Below the pieces are notes generated by a model. The model was not told the origin of the DNA and did not search any database. It saw nothing but the letters and a program-made list of their open reading frames with translations. Shown here one piece after another: positions 10,101 to 17,958 of a DNA stretch of 32,570 nt. The translations under genes and the position numbers were made by a program. Every line of letters begins with the position of its first letter. The first letter of the stretch is position 1. This DNA is from Bacteroidales bacterium (GTDB lineage: Bacteria; Bacteroidota; Bacteroidia; Bacteroidales; WCHB1-69). The DNA is taken from positions 1 through 32,570 of the forward strand of contig JAFZXM010000043.1 of NCBI GenBank assembly GCA_017616775.1, given 5' to 3'.

Positions 10101-10929
10101 AAAATTGGCACAGCGGATGTATGTCGTTGGCAGTCCATTTCTGAAGCCCTACAGCATAAAAAATCACATAGTCGTCATTGTCAAAATAGCCGTTATTATT
10201 GTTGTCGACAATATAAACAGGTATTTCCTGAATGTCGTCGTAAACGTTGTGGGCGGTGTTTTCCGGCAATTGCTGGCCGCCGTTGCCGAAAACGGCGATA
10301 TTGTTCATATCTGCAGGCATATTCATCCCTAAGGTTTTACAGTCATTGTAGGTAAGTTTGTATATGCCTGTTTCTTGTATGGTTATTTTATAAAAGGTGC
10401 CGGAGGCTAAAACAGAATTGTCGGCATAGGTGCGTTCTTTTCTTGTTATTTCAGGGGTGCCGGGAGTGTATGCGGCAATTATATTGAATGATGTTAACTT
10501 TTCTATTTGTTGTCCGTTTTTTCTGAAAGGACAAAAGCGGATATATAAAAATGCTTGTTTTTGTGTTTCCGTTGTCAGGTATTTGATGCGGACATTGTCA
10601 TCAATCAAAGTTTTATCCACGCATTTCATTTCTTCTTCACCCAGTGCCTGCCAGGAGGTATCGGATAAGCTCACTTCGTAATGATCGTAAGTGTGCGATA
10701 TGGGAATGTATGTTTGGTAGCAGGGCATGAGCGGATTGGTTTCATGTGTAGCTGCATGGGTGAAATACAGATAAGGGGTAGCGGTGTCTGCTTGAAAATA
10801 TTCATAGCAAACGGGTTTCCATTGCAGTGTTACAGGCATGTTTATATTTTGTGCTGTCAAGTTGGGCAGGCACACGGACAATGCCATGCATAAGCCTATT
10901 TTTTTGCATATATGTAGTGCGTTTATCAT
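7111..10929 (-). CDS. porU: Type IX secretion system sortase PorU (C25 peptidase family)
   Basis: 1272 residues. PorU is the surface peptidase that cuts off the C-terminal sorting domain of T9SS cargo and attaches the cargo to lipopolysaccharide. The N-terminus is a signal peptide (about 27 residues, ending NLTAQ). The gingipain-like C25 domain has a histidine in YFGHGGDNGW (H789) and a cysteine in FYTACCSFAKY (C822, with C823 next to it). The 33-residue spacing equals that between the catalytic His and Cys of gingipain R. The end (YPNPF at about 1180 to 1272, with LAKGIYIYKL) resembles a sorting domain, as known for PorU. The start overlaps the sbcC stop by ATGA, so translation is probably coupled. 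Confidence 0.94.
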   Translation of the reverse strand: MINALHICKKIGLCMALSVCLPNLTAQNINMPVTLQWKPVCYEYFQADTATPYLYFTHAATHETNPLMPCYQTYIPISHTYDHYEVSLSDTSWQALGEEEMKCVDKTLIDDNVRIKYLTTETQKQAFLYIRFCPFRKNGQQIEKLTSFNIIAAYTPGTPEITRKERTYADNSVLASGTFYKITIQETGIYKLTYNDCKTLGMNMPADMNNIAVFGNGGQQLPENTAHNVYDDIQEIPVYIVDNNNNGYFDNDDYVIFYAVGLQKWTANDIHPLCQFSHTLNPYSSKACYFITVDKGIGEKKRINTVNSAEGTATHEVNTYYYRHVYEADNYNLFKTGTRWFADEFKSNTKKNYTFTIPGLVLNKNIYFSFAWASISSTAATFSATFNNSKHFSTYFSGNQLNTSSYKDFIPSQEKISIEIEYSKPTLSSAGYVDYIEIHATCSLAQNAPQISFRNPEIVGNGNIAHYSFNTLGKSTRIWDVTDRHQVKQINADRGNNMLYFTLTADSLREFIAFDGTSYLTVTPVGKIENQNLHGIRNPDFIIITHPNFISAAQKLAQFRQTNDNMNTVVVTTTQIYNEFSSGACDLAAIRNFLKMFYDRNAANMPKNVLLIGKTSYDPRQINATAPCYIPNYQGTNIFDDDNNTSTDNFMAKLANGKGTNNFGTMDIGIGRWSVTSLSQANVLVEKSIRYASTSDLSNGSGKTSNMGNWRNIIAFVSDDDMDYAHMFNPENICNGIIKDNYPIYNIEKIYSDAYKKMTSSQGARYPEVNKNINYRVNNGCLFMTYFGHGGDNGWSHERILTLSDIASWTNTYALPVFYTACCSFAKYDNSSLSPGERVLLSAKGGGIGLVTSTRNSSSYNNELLGRYLFANALQHTNNQHLTLGEIYAAAQNTYGMYEAYTYLGDPSVTPAFPKMNVVTDSINHQALSAYSDTLKSLTYVCIHGHIEDTYHQTLSDFNGWVYPTIYDKAVVVETVNNNGKDSVYHFSQQKNIIFKGKTKVENGHFQFSFMLPKDINYEYGPGKISYYAVGNNTDANGYDNILVGGVNDTTLNDNTGPEIKLYLNNENFVNGGTSTPSPVIKAEINDASGINTAGAGIGHDIVAIIDDNIAQAVTLNDFFEFDENSFTSGKLTYALSALDEGKHTLKLRAWDIVNNMGEAEIEFNVINDTGLVLKHVLNYPNPFTTRTAFYFEHNQPNTLLDVHISIFTISGKVVKNIHSTQYSTGNRSDAIEWDGKDDYGNTLAKGIYIYKLAVRKPDGGTCEKIEKIVIL

Positions 10930-13900
10930 ACTATGTCTATTTTACTGGTGGTGTTATCTATGCGTGAAACAATGATTTTTGCAGGTATTTTTTCTTCCAT
11001 TTCTTTTATATGACTGATAACGCCCACCCTTTTGCCTGTATTTTCATGCAGGTTGTTCAAAGTGGCGGTTACCGTTTCCAAATAGTCGCTGTCCAAGGAA
11101 CCGAATCCTTCGTCAATGAATAAAGTGTCTACCGATGCATTTCCTTGTTGAAGCGAGGACAAAGCCAAAGCCAGAGATAGGGAAACCAAAAAACTTTCTC
11201 CTCCCGACAGGTTGGTGGTGGATTTGGTGGCTCCTGTATAACGGTCGAAAATCAATATGGTGAGATTTCCGGGCACGCATTGTAATGAAAATCGGGGTGA
11301 GAGTTGCTGTAATTGAGCATTGGCATTGTTCAACAAATGCTTGAGTACAAAACTTTGGGCTATATTTCTGAACCGGTTGCCGCTTCCGTCACCGAATATA
11401 TCGCAAAGCTGTTTCCATTTGTTGTATTCTTCCTCCATGAGCGTAATGCTGTTTTGAATATCTTTTATTTTTTGCCCGTTGAGTGTGTTTTCTTCCAGGC
11501 GTTGTTTGTTTTTGCCTATTTCTTGATTATATGCGATAATTTGTTGGTTTAGGGTTTCTTTTTGCTGTTTCAAACAGGTGATTTGAGAGGCAATATCGGT
11601 GGAATTTTGTTGTTGGGGGTCGGTTTGATATTGCGCTATTTTTTTTCCGGTTTGTTCAATATCTGTTTTCGTGCTTTCGTACAGGGTTTTGAGTCGGGAC
11701 AGGTGAACAAAAAAATTGTTCCATATGTTATAGGTGTGAGCTTCGAAATGAGGGTTGGCGGCCTGCTCGTTTGTCCATTTGGGGGCCAATTTTATCATTT
11801 CATCTTGCAATTTTGTTATCTCCCTAATGTCTTTTTCGTAATTTTCAATGGAGTTGCCAAGGGTGAGCAAGGTGTTTTTGTACTCATAGTAGGTTTTGCT
11901 GTCTTGCCGAATGTTTTGTATTAATGTGTTGTTGTCTTGTTTCCACCATTGTAAATAATAGGGGCAGAGCAGCCCTTGTATATTGTTTTCATGTGCCGTA
12001 ATTTCTTGTCGGGATAGAGCAATGGTGTTGTCATATTGTTTGATAAGGTTTTGTTCTTGCTGAAAATCTTGTTGTGACTGCAGGCATTCTTTGTTGGTTT
12101 TTTCGGATAAGTCTTTAATTTGCAGCATATCTGCTATAGCGTTGTCAATTTGTTTGCGAAGCCGTATCATGTCGTCCTGTTGAACCTTCAGCTGCGATAT
12201 TTGTAGCAGAATGCCTTCTTTCCGTTCTTTTATGGCGTTTTCCATAGTGTTTTTGTCAAATGCCAATCCTAAGATATTGCAAGTATTTCGTATTTCTTCT
12301 TTTTGTTTTTCATAAGCGAGGGTCAGCGTGTTGATGTTTTCGTTTATTTCATTCAGTCTTTTTTGCTCTTCTTTTGTTTTGGCTTCCAGTTGGTTGCGTT
12401 TTTCCGTGCATTCATTCAATAATAAAGAAGCTTGGTTGACTTGCTCTTCTAACGGTAAAAGCATAGATTGAAAATCTTCATTGTGCAAACAGGCGGTGAC
12501 TTCGGCTCCGCAAAGCGGGCATTTGTCGCCTGCCGACAGTTTCAGCCGGAGTTCCCGCAAATAATCTTCACAGCTTACTTTTACCTTGTTGTAAATTGAT
12601 AGCTTGTCATTATAATCGTTTTGTAATTCCCGCAATTGTTCTTTAAAAGAGTGTAACTGTTCTGTTTCCTGCCGTATCTGTTGCCGGAGAGCAGTTGATT
12701 TGTCTTGTTGTATATGCAATTCGTGTTCTTTTTCTATATTTTTTTTCCAATAGTCGGATAATTGGGAGCAGAGCTGCTCTGTGCCGCGATGTTTTTCCAA
12801 TTCGTTATTGATGGCGTTTTCATCATATTTTTTCAATTCAACTTGTAAAGCTTCAATGTGATTGTTGGCTTTTGCCAATTGTTCCGATTCCTGTGAATAT
12901 TTAACCTGAAGCCGGCTTATTTGTTCTTTTAGCGGGGTGAGTTTGGCCAAACATATTTGTTTTTCCTGTTGTGATGTTTTTATGGCAGCTTGTTTTCTGT
13001 TGATCTCTTCTGTTTTTGCTGTGATGGTTTGGGCATTCTCCAGAGTGATTTTGCGCAATTCCAATGTCTGCAGCGTATCGGATATTTGTGTTTGCAGCTT
13101 GGTTTTCCGGTTATATTCTTGTTTCAGCCCTTCGTAAATATTCAATAATTCACGATATTGAAGGGTGCATTGTTTCAATTGTTCTTCGGTATCATGGAGT
13201 TTTGTTTGTTTTTCTTGTAAGTTTTCCGTTAACGGGAGCAATTCTTGCAGGCGTGTTAATTCTTTGGTGTCTGCTTCCACCTGTTGTTGCCGTTGCAGGG
13301 TGTTGTTCAGTATGCTTTCTGTTTCTTCCGGATTTAAAACGGGTATATTCTCCTTTTTATTTTTTTCCGATTCCAGTATTTGTCTTTTTTGAGAGGTTTT
13401 TTCCGCTATTTTTTTACCTAATCGGGTATAGATATCGGTGCCGGTAAGTTTTTCCAGTATAGCGGAACGCTCCGAAACCTCGCTTTTCAGGAATTTGGTA
13501 AAATCGCCTTGCGCCAGCATGGATGTTTGGCAGAATTGGTCGAAATTCAGTCCGACAACCATTTCTATCTGTGCATCTATGTCTTTTGTTTTTACCAGTT
13601 GTGTGCCGTTGAATTGAAGCATCCGTTCAATTTTGTTGATTTTGCCTTTGTTCTCACCTTTGGTTATCCTGCCTACAGCCCATGATGATGTATACACTAT
13701 GCCGTCATTGCCTTCAAACACAAGTTCCACCCAGGCTTGGTCGCTGCCGTTGCGAAGCAGCAGGCGGGTGTCTTTAATGGCGATATCCGTTCCGATATTG
13801 AGGGTATCCGTGGCGTTTAATTTTTCGTTTTTTGCATCTTTGGTGCGGGGAGTTTGATTATATAGAGCCAGGCAGATGCAATCCAGCAGGGTGGTTTTGC

Positions 13901-14018
13901 CGCTGCCGGTATCGCCGCAGATAAGAAATAGATTTTTATTCAAAGCTTCGCATTCAAAATCTATTTCAGCATCTTTGAACGAGGTGATATTGTGTATGGT
14001 GAGTTTTTTCAGTTTCAT
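10926..14018 (-). CDS. sbcC: Exonuclease subunit SbcC (Rad50-like SMC ATPase)
   Basis: 1030 residues from the ATG at 14018, which gives the family start MKLKKLTIHNITSFKDAEIDF. The frame is open for 71 more codons upstream, but those lie inside sbcD and look like noise. With SbcD it forms the Mre11-Rad50-type nuclease that opens DNA hairpins and processes ends. Features: Walker A GDTGSGKT (35-42); Q-loop region MLAQGDFTKFL; long coiled coils; zinc hook CPLC (C500, C503) in the middle; ABC signature LSGGESFLVSLSLALALS; Walker B TLFIDEGFGSLD. The start overlaps the sbcD stop by ATGA and the stop overlaps the porU start the same way. Confidence 0.96.
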   Translation of the reverse strand: MKLKKLTIHNITSFKDAEIDFECEALNKNLFLICGDTGSGKTTLLDCICLALYNQTPRTKDAKNEKLNATDTLNIGTDIAIKDTRLLLRNGSDQAWVELVFEGNDGIVYTSSWAVGRITKGENKGKINKIERMLQFNGTQLVKTKDIDAQIEMVVGLNFDQFCQTSMLAQGDFTKFLKSEVSERSAILEKLTGTDIYTRLGKKIAEKTSQKRQILESEKNKKENIPVLNPEETESILNNTLQRQQQVEADTKELTRLQELLPLTENLQEKQTKLHDTEEQLKQCTLQYRELLNIYEGLKQEYNRKTKLQTQISDTLQTLELRKITLENAQTITAKTEEINRKQAAIKTSQQEKQICLAKLTPLKEQISRLQVKYSQESEQLAKANNHIEALQVELKKYDENAINNELEKHRGTEQLCSQLSDYWKKNIEKEHELHIQQDKSTALRQQIRQETEQLHSFKEQLRELQNDYNDKLSIYNKVKVSCEDYLRELRLKLSAGDKCPLCGAEVTACLHNEDFQSMLLPLEEQVNQASLLLNECTEKRNQLEAKTKEEQKRLNEINENINTLTLAYEKQKEEIRNTCNILGLAFDKNTMENAIKERKEGILLQISQLKVQQDDMIRLRKQIDNAIADMLQIKDLSEKTNKECLQSQQDFQQEQNLIKQYDNTIALSRQEITAHENNIQGLLCPYYLQWWKQDNNTLIQNIRQDSKTYYEYKNTLLTLGNSIENYEKDIREITKLQDEMIKLAPKWTNEQAANPHFEAHTYNIWNNFFVHLSRLKTLYESTKTDIEQTGKKIAQYQTDPQQQNSTDIASQITCLKQQKETLNQQIIAYNQEIGKNKQRLEENTLNGQKIKDIQNSITLMEEEYNKWKQLCDIFGDGSGNRFRNIAQSFVLKHLLNNANAQLQQLSPRFSLQCVPGNLTILIFDRYTGATKSTTNLSGGESFLVSLSLALALSSLQQGNASVDTLFIDEGFGSLDSDYLETVTATLNNLHENTGKRVGVISHIKEMEEKIPAKIIVSRIDNTTSKIDIV

Positions 14019-15199
14019 AGTTCGGCGTTTTCTTTGGTTAAATCCGTATATGCTTCTATAAGAGCATCTTCCATGTATCGGGGAAGGGGTGCCTGATAAA
14101 CATTCCGGTAATGTTGCTTTGCAATATCCAGGTAGTTTTCTTGTTGAAAAGTTTCTATCGTCATGTGTCCGCTGTTGCCGGCAGCGGATTCTTGTTCTTG
14201 TCGTGAAGTGTGAATATAACAAAAACGGCATGCTTTGTCCCGGCAGGCTTCGTTGGCAAGCATATTGGCATTGTACGGGAGGAAATCCTTGACTAAAACG
14301 TTGAGCCGGATATAAGCCTGCCTGTCTTCCGGAAAATTTCTCAGTGCCTGAACAGCTGTTTCAAAATCGGTGGCTTGGGAAGGCAGCGTGATTAATGGTC
14401 TCAAGGAGGTTATTTCTTTGGCATACACCGTGGTGTTATTATTGATGCATTCTATCATACTTACCGAATGAAGATAGGTTTCTGACGGCTTTTTTTGTAT
14501 ATCTTCATCAAAATTAATGCCAATGGGCGTTCCGCTGTAGCGGATAGTGGGAGAATGTGACAGGGTTTGGGCTCTGTGGATATGTCCGAGCGCCAGATAA
14601 TCGTAATTTGTACCGAAGATATCTGCATTAACGCAATCGAGGGTGCCTATATTGTTGTGGCAGCTGTAGTCGGAATTCATAACGGCTAAATGGGCAGCCG
14701 CCACCACGGGCAGATGCCTGTCGTTTTTTTGGTGCAGACGGTCCAGAACGCCGGCGAAAAAATTATCGGGCAAAAAGCGGGGGTAGGCAAAAGGGAATGC
14801 AGCCACGTATCCTATGGTTGTATTTTGGCGTACAACGGGTATGATATAGTCATCGTATTGTGCGGGATGTATGGTTCCCAAGGTGATGAGGTTGAAATGT
14901 TTCCATAATGTACTGTCAACCATTAGCTTGGAAGCGCTGTCGTGATTGTCGGCAATGACTATGATTTGCATGTCCGGACAGGCTTGATGTATGCCCAACA
15001 TGTGTTCGCAATAGAGCGTTTGTGCGGCAGTGGAAGGGGAGGCATAATGGTAGATATCTCCCGCCACTATCATGGCGTCAGGCTGATTTTCTGCTACAAT
15101 ATCCCTTATCTGAGATAAAAAACCGGCCTGCTCTTCCGAGCGGTCGTAATTATACAGGGTATGCCCCAAGTGCCAGTCTCCAGTGTGTAATATTTTCAT
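14015..15199 (-). CDS. sbcD: Exonuclease subunit SbcD (Mre11-like phosphoesterase)
   Basis: 394 residues. This is the nuclease half of SbcCD, with a metallophosphoesterase fold. Motifs: GDWHLG (7-12), AGDIYHYASPS, NHDSASKL and LGHIHRAQ. The third motif is normally GNHD; here the codons read A-D-N-H-D, so the usual glycine is aspartate while the catalytic Asn-His are kept. A cysteine-containing stretch near the end (ACRDKACRFCYIH) is the SbcC-binding region in related proteins and often varies. First gene of the minus-strand run that continues through sbcC, porU, porV and ispF. Confidence 0.95.
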   Translation of the reverse strand: MKILHTGDWHLGHTLYNYDRSEEQAGFLSQIRDIVAENQPDAMIVAGDIYHYASPSTAAQTLYCEHMLGIHQACPDMQIIVIADNHDSASKLMVDSTLWKHFNLITLGTIHPAQYDDYIIPVVRQNTTIGYVAAFPFAYPRFLPDNFFAGVLDRLHQKNDRHLPVVAAAHLAVMNSDYSCHNNIGTLDCVNADIFGTNYDYLALGHIHRAQTLSHSPTIRYSGTPIGINFDEDIQKKPSETYLHSVSMIECINNNTTVYAKEITSLRPLITLPSQATDFETAVQALRNFPEDRQAYIRLNVLVKDFLPYNANMLANEACRDKACRFCYIHTSRQEQESAAGNSGHMTIETFQQENYLDIAKQHYRNVYQAPLPRYMEDALIEAYTDLTKENAEL

Positions 15200-15224
15200 G
15201 AAAAATCAGCCGTTTTCCAAATTA

Positions 15225-15232
15225 CAAATATA
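15225..15232 (-). promoter_or_regulatory. Possible -7 box of the sbcD-ispF run
   Basis: The minus strand reads TATATTTG about 26 bases before the sbcD ATG. No -33 element is visible at the right distance and the box is not followed by CA, so this is weak. Confidence 0.3.
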
Positions 15233-15271
15233 CCATTTTTTAATGAAAACATGAATTTTTTTCAAAGTTTA

Positions 15272-15302
15272 TTGCAATGAAAATAAAAAAATGGTAAATT
15301 TG
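15272..15302 (+). promoter_or_regulatory. Promoter of the small lipoprotein gene
   Basis: TTG at 15272-15274 and TAAATTTG at 15295-15302 are separated by 20 bases. The start codon follows 69 bases later. Confidence 0.5.
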
Positions 15303-15371
15303 CTTTCGCTATCATGCATAACATGATTTTGACAGTTAACAATATAAGTGTAATTTTAATTTTTAGGTGTT

Positions 15372-15584
15372 ATGAAAAAGTTAATATTGGTGACAGCTGC
15401 TTTGGCCATGGCGGTAGCGGTGGCTTCGTGTAACAAAAGTTCAAGGTGTACCTGCGATAATTATCAGGAAGGCCGCATTCTCAACAGTTTTAAAACCACT
15501 CCGGACGAATACGGTGTGGAAGAATGCGAAGATATTTCCGGTATTGTTTGGTATAATGGTAAAAACGGTCTGGAATGCTATTAG
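15372..15584 (+). CDS. Small predicted lipoprotein
   Basis: 70 residues. The first 20 form a lipoprotein signal peptide with the lipobox VASC and C20 as the acylated residue. The mature part is about 50 residues, with further cysteines in SSRCTCDNY, VEECED and LECY, so disulfides are plausible. I do not recognise a family. It has its own promoter and a strong terminator, so it is a single-gene unit facing away from sbcD. Confidence 0.75.
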   Translation: MKKLILVTAALAMAVAVASCNKSSRCTCDNYQEGRILNSFKTTPDEYGVEECEDISGIVWYNGKNGLECY

Positions 15585-15654
15585 CCGCTTGCAATGAAAT
15601 GATATTTTGATTGCAGCCTTTTCAGGCGCAGAAAAGCGGTTCTGTTTGTCACGG

Positions 15655-15690
15655 GCATCTGCAAGCAATTGGCTTACAGATGCTTTTTTT
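15655..15690 (+). terminator. Terminator of the small lipoprotein gene
   Basis: A stem of GCATCTG with CAGATGC, extended inward by AAGC/GCTT after one mismatch, has loop AATTG and is followed by seven T. Confidence 0.85.
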
Positions 15691-15741
15691 ATATTTTCAC
15701 ATATTTTTTTTATTGAATTAAAAAAATATACATTTAATGAT

Positions 15742-15749
15742 TATCTTTG
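15742..15749 (+). promoter_or_regulatory. -7 box of the EEP-DUF1963 operon
   Basis: TATCTTTG followed by CA lies 19 bases before the ATG at 15769. The nearest upstream TTG is 26 bases away, longer than usual, so only the -7 element is claimed. Confidence 0.5.
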
Positions 15750-15768
15750 CATTTTATAATATCAAACC

Positions 15769-17049
15769 ATGATGCGGAAATTTTTAAGTATAATGTTGTC
15801 GGTGTGCATGTGCGCGGGAGTGCAAGCGGCCGATACATTGCGCTTGATGCATTATAATTTGATGCAATATGCGGTGAACGGTTCAAGTTGTGCCGCGGAT
15901 TTGTCACAAAAAGACAAATGTCTCAGAATATTGTTTGATTATGTGCGTCCGGATATAATTACCGTTAATGAGGTGGGCAAAGAGATGATGTACACCAAGA
16001 GGATATTGGACAGCTGCCTGAATATTAACGGTGTTTCCTGTTGGGGGCACGGCAGGCTGACGTCAGAATCGGGAGGCAGTGCGAATAAGTTTTCCAATAT
16101 GATTTTTTATAATAAGGAAAAGTTAACCATGCATTCATCCTATCATATTCCGAATGCGGTGCGGGACTTTAATGTGTATAAACTATATGCCAACAGTTCG
16201 GATTTGCGCAAGGGTGATACGGTGTTTGTCATAGTGGTGATAGGTCATTTGAAAGCCGGCGTAGCCGATAGTTTAAAGCGGGAGAATCAAGTGGAAACGC
16301 TCATGAAAACATTGGACAGGATAGGGAAGGCGGACAATTATATTTTTTGCGGTGATATCAATGTATATTCCTCGTATGAAAGAGCCTATCAGCTATTGGT
16401 GAATTATCCCAATCCTGCCATCCGTTTTTACGATCCTATAGAAAAAGCCGGTTATTGGCATGACAATGCCCGGTTTTCCACCTTGCACACCCAATCTACC
16501 CACGATGTTTACGGCGGATGTTATTCCGCCGGCGGCTTGGACGACCGTTTCGATTTTATTTTGGTATCGGAATCCGTTTTGCGCGGTACGCGCAATGTCA
16601 AAGCTTTGCCCCGTACGTATAAGGCTATAGGGCAAGACGGAATGCGGCTGAACAAATCCGTAACTGTCAATAATACTTCCGTGCCGGTAAAGGTGCTCAA
16701 TGCATTAAGTGTAATGAGTGACCATTTGCCCGTGGTGATGGATGTGAAAATATCAAAAACGGTTTCGCAGTGGCATGCCGACAGCGATTTGTCGAAGGAG
16801 ATGAAATCGGTGGAGGTGAAAAAGCCTGTGGACAATCAAGTGTCGTTTTCTATAAAAGACAGACAATCGCGTGTATATCAAGTGGAAATAACATCAATAT
16901 TCGGGCAGGTGGTGTTTTATACACAAGTGCAAACTTCGGCAGGGGATAACGAATTTACTGTTAATATTCCCAAACTTTTGCCGGGGATATATTGTTTGAA
17001 ATTGACTTGTGAAGGTGCCCATACAATAAGAAAAATAATCAAAAAATAA
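15769..17049 (+). CDS. Secreted EEP-family phosphoesterase/nuclease with T9SS sorting domain
   Basis: 426 residues. A signal peptide spans about residues 1-20 (ending GVQA). Residues 22-335 form an endonuclease/exonuclease/phosphatase (DNase I-like) domain. Its metal and catalytic residues are in place: N30 (MHYNLMQY), E68 (VNEVG), D196 and N198 (GDINVY), and D318-H319 (SDHLPVV). The last 80 residues (FGQVVFYTQVQ, then LLPGIYCLKLTCEG, ending in a basic KIIKK tail) form a type A sorting domain, so PorU probably processes it to the surface or medium. The substrate could be nucleic acid or another phosphodiester and cannot be told from the sequence. The next gene starts 7 bases after its stop. 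Confidence 0.9.
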   Translation: MMRKFLSIMLSVCMCAGVQAADTLRLMHYNLMQYAVNGSSCAADLSQKDKCLRILFDYVRPDIITVNEVGKEMMYTKRILDSCLNINGVSCWGHGRLTSESGGSANKFSNMIFYNKEKLTMHSSYHIPNAVRDFNVYKLYANSSDLRKGDTVFVIVVIGHLKAGVADSLKRENQVETLMKTLDRIGKADNYIFCGDINVYSSYERAYQLLVNYPNPAIRFYDPIEKAGYWHDNARFSTLHTQSTHDVYGGCYSAGGLDDRFDFILVSESVLRGTRNVKALPRTYKAIGQDGMRLNKSVTVNNTSVPVKVLNALSVMSDHLPVVMDVKISKTVSQWHADSDLSKEMKSVEVKKPVDNQVSFSIKDRQSRVYQVEITSIFGQVVFYTQVQTSAGDNEFTVNIPKLLPGIYCLKLTCEGAHTIRKIIKK

Positions 17050-17056
17050 AGGTGCT

Positions 17057-17920
17057 ATGGATATCGGTTTAGCCGTCGCTTTAGCGGTTACTTTGGTGAT
17101 AGCCGTCTGGTTGGTGATAAAGAATGACTTGCCCGACAGGCAGGTGCAGTTTGAAAAAAATATGGCCTCGGTGGTGTTTGAAGATGAAAATGTGAAAGAT
17201 ATTTCGGATTTGAAACACCGCATACATCAGTTGCAAATGGATGAATATGAAGATGTTATTGTGGGAAAAGCCCTGGAAGACATCCGTTTTGTATATGTGT
17301 CGGAAAAGGATGACCCTATTCCTGCCGGCACTTCCAAAATAGGCGGATATCCTGATATGGACAACATTTCCGGCGATAATATCCGTTCTCTCTTTTTAGC
17401 CCAAATCAATTGTGCGGAATGTAAGCATGAATATATGCCCGGACAAGGGATGTTGTATTTTTTCATAGATGCTGTAAAAATGCAGCAGGGGGCTGAAGAC
17501 ATGGTGCAATGTGTGTATGTGCGGCAACCGGGCAAGTCGGAGCGGAATGCAACCATAGGTGTTCCGCCTTTGTTTGAGGCATGCAGAATACATTTTTTCA
17601 ATGCCGTATCCTTGCCTGAATATGAAAGCGAGTGGGCGGAAAATACGTTTGAGGATTATAAAAAAAGCGCCTATTTCAAGTTGTGCAATGTCAACCAATG
17701 CAGCAAAATGTTCGGATATCCCATGGGGATATCATCTGTTTTTGATATGGAGGACGGAAAGACAACATTGCTGTTGCAACTGGATTCCGACGAATCCAAA
17801 AATATGTTGTGGGGAGAATCGGGCAGGCTGTATGTGTTTATAGATACCGACAAATTGAAATCTTGTGATTTTTCCCAAGTGAGAGCCTGTATTCAGGATT
17901 ATCGGCAGGCGGAAGGCTGA
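17057..17920 (+). CDS. DUF1963 (YwqG-like) protein with N-terminal membrane segment
   Basis: 287 residues. Residues 3-22 are one hydrophobic segment (LAVALAVTLVIAVWLVI), so the protein is probably tethered with the rest in the cytoplasm or periplasm. The rest matches DUF1963: SKIGGYPDMDN, LFLAQINCAE, GMLYFFID, MFGYPMG, then LLLQLDSDE, WGESGRLYVFID and an ending with DFSQVRACIQDY. B. subtilis YwqG is the namesake, and its biochemical role is not established. It is 7 bases behind the secreted EEP enzyme, so the two are cotranscribed. A link between them, such as protection from the enzyme before export, is only inference. Confidence 0.85.
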   Translation: MDIGLAVALAVTLVIAVWLVIKNDLPDRQVQFEKNMASVVFEDENVKDISDLKHRIHQLQMDEYEDVIVGKALEDIRFVYVSEKDDPIPAGTSKIGGYPDMDNISGDNIRSLFLAQINCAECKHEYMPGQGMLYFFIDAVKMQQGAEDMVQCVYVRQPGKSERNATIGVPPLFEACRIHFFNAVSLPEYESEWAENTFEDYKKSAYFKLCNVNQCSKMFGYPMGISSVFDMEDGKTTLLLQLDSDESKNMLWGESGRLYVFIDTDKLKSCDFSQVRACIQDYRQAEG

Positions 17921-17926
17921 TGAAAG

Positions 17927-17951
17927 CCGTTCGGGCAGGCCGTGCGAACGG
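17927..17951. terminator. Hairpin between convergent genes, possible terminator
   Basis: The inverted repeat CCGTTCG/CGAACGG has an 11-base loop and lies in the 38 bases between two convergent stop codons. There is no T run on either side, so its role is uncertain. Confidence 0.3.
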
Positions 17952-17958
17952 GTACCGT

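Noticed and set aside
14019..14231. 71-residue N-terminal extension of SbcC
   Set aside because: It lies inside sbcD, is basic and unlike the family; the ATGA overlap at 14015-14018 gives the normal SbcC start.
15769..17920. Classic toxin-antitoxin pair
   Set aside because: The enzyme is exported by T9SS and is large; a cytoplasmic toxin-antitoxin model does not fit.
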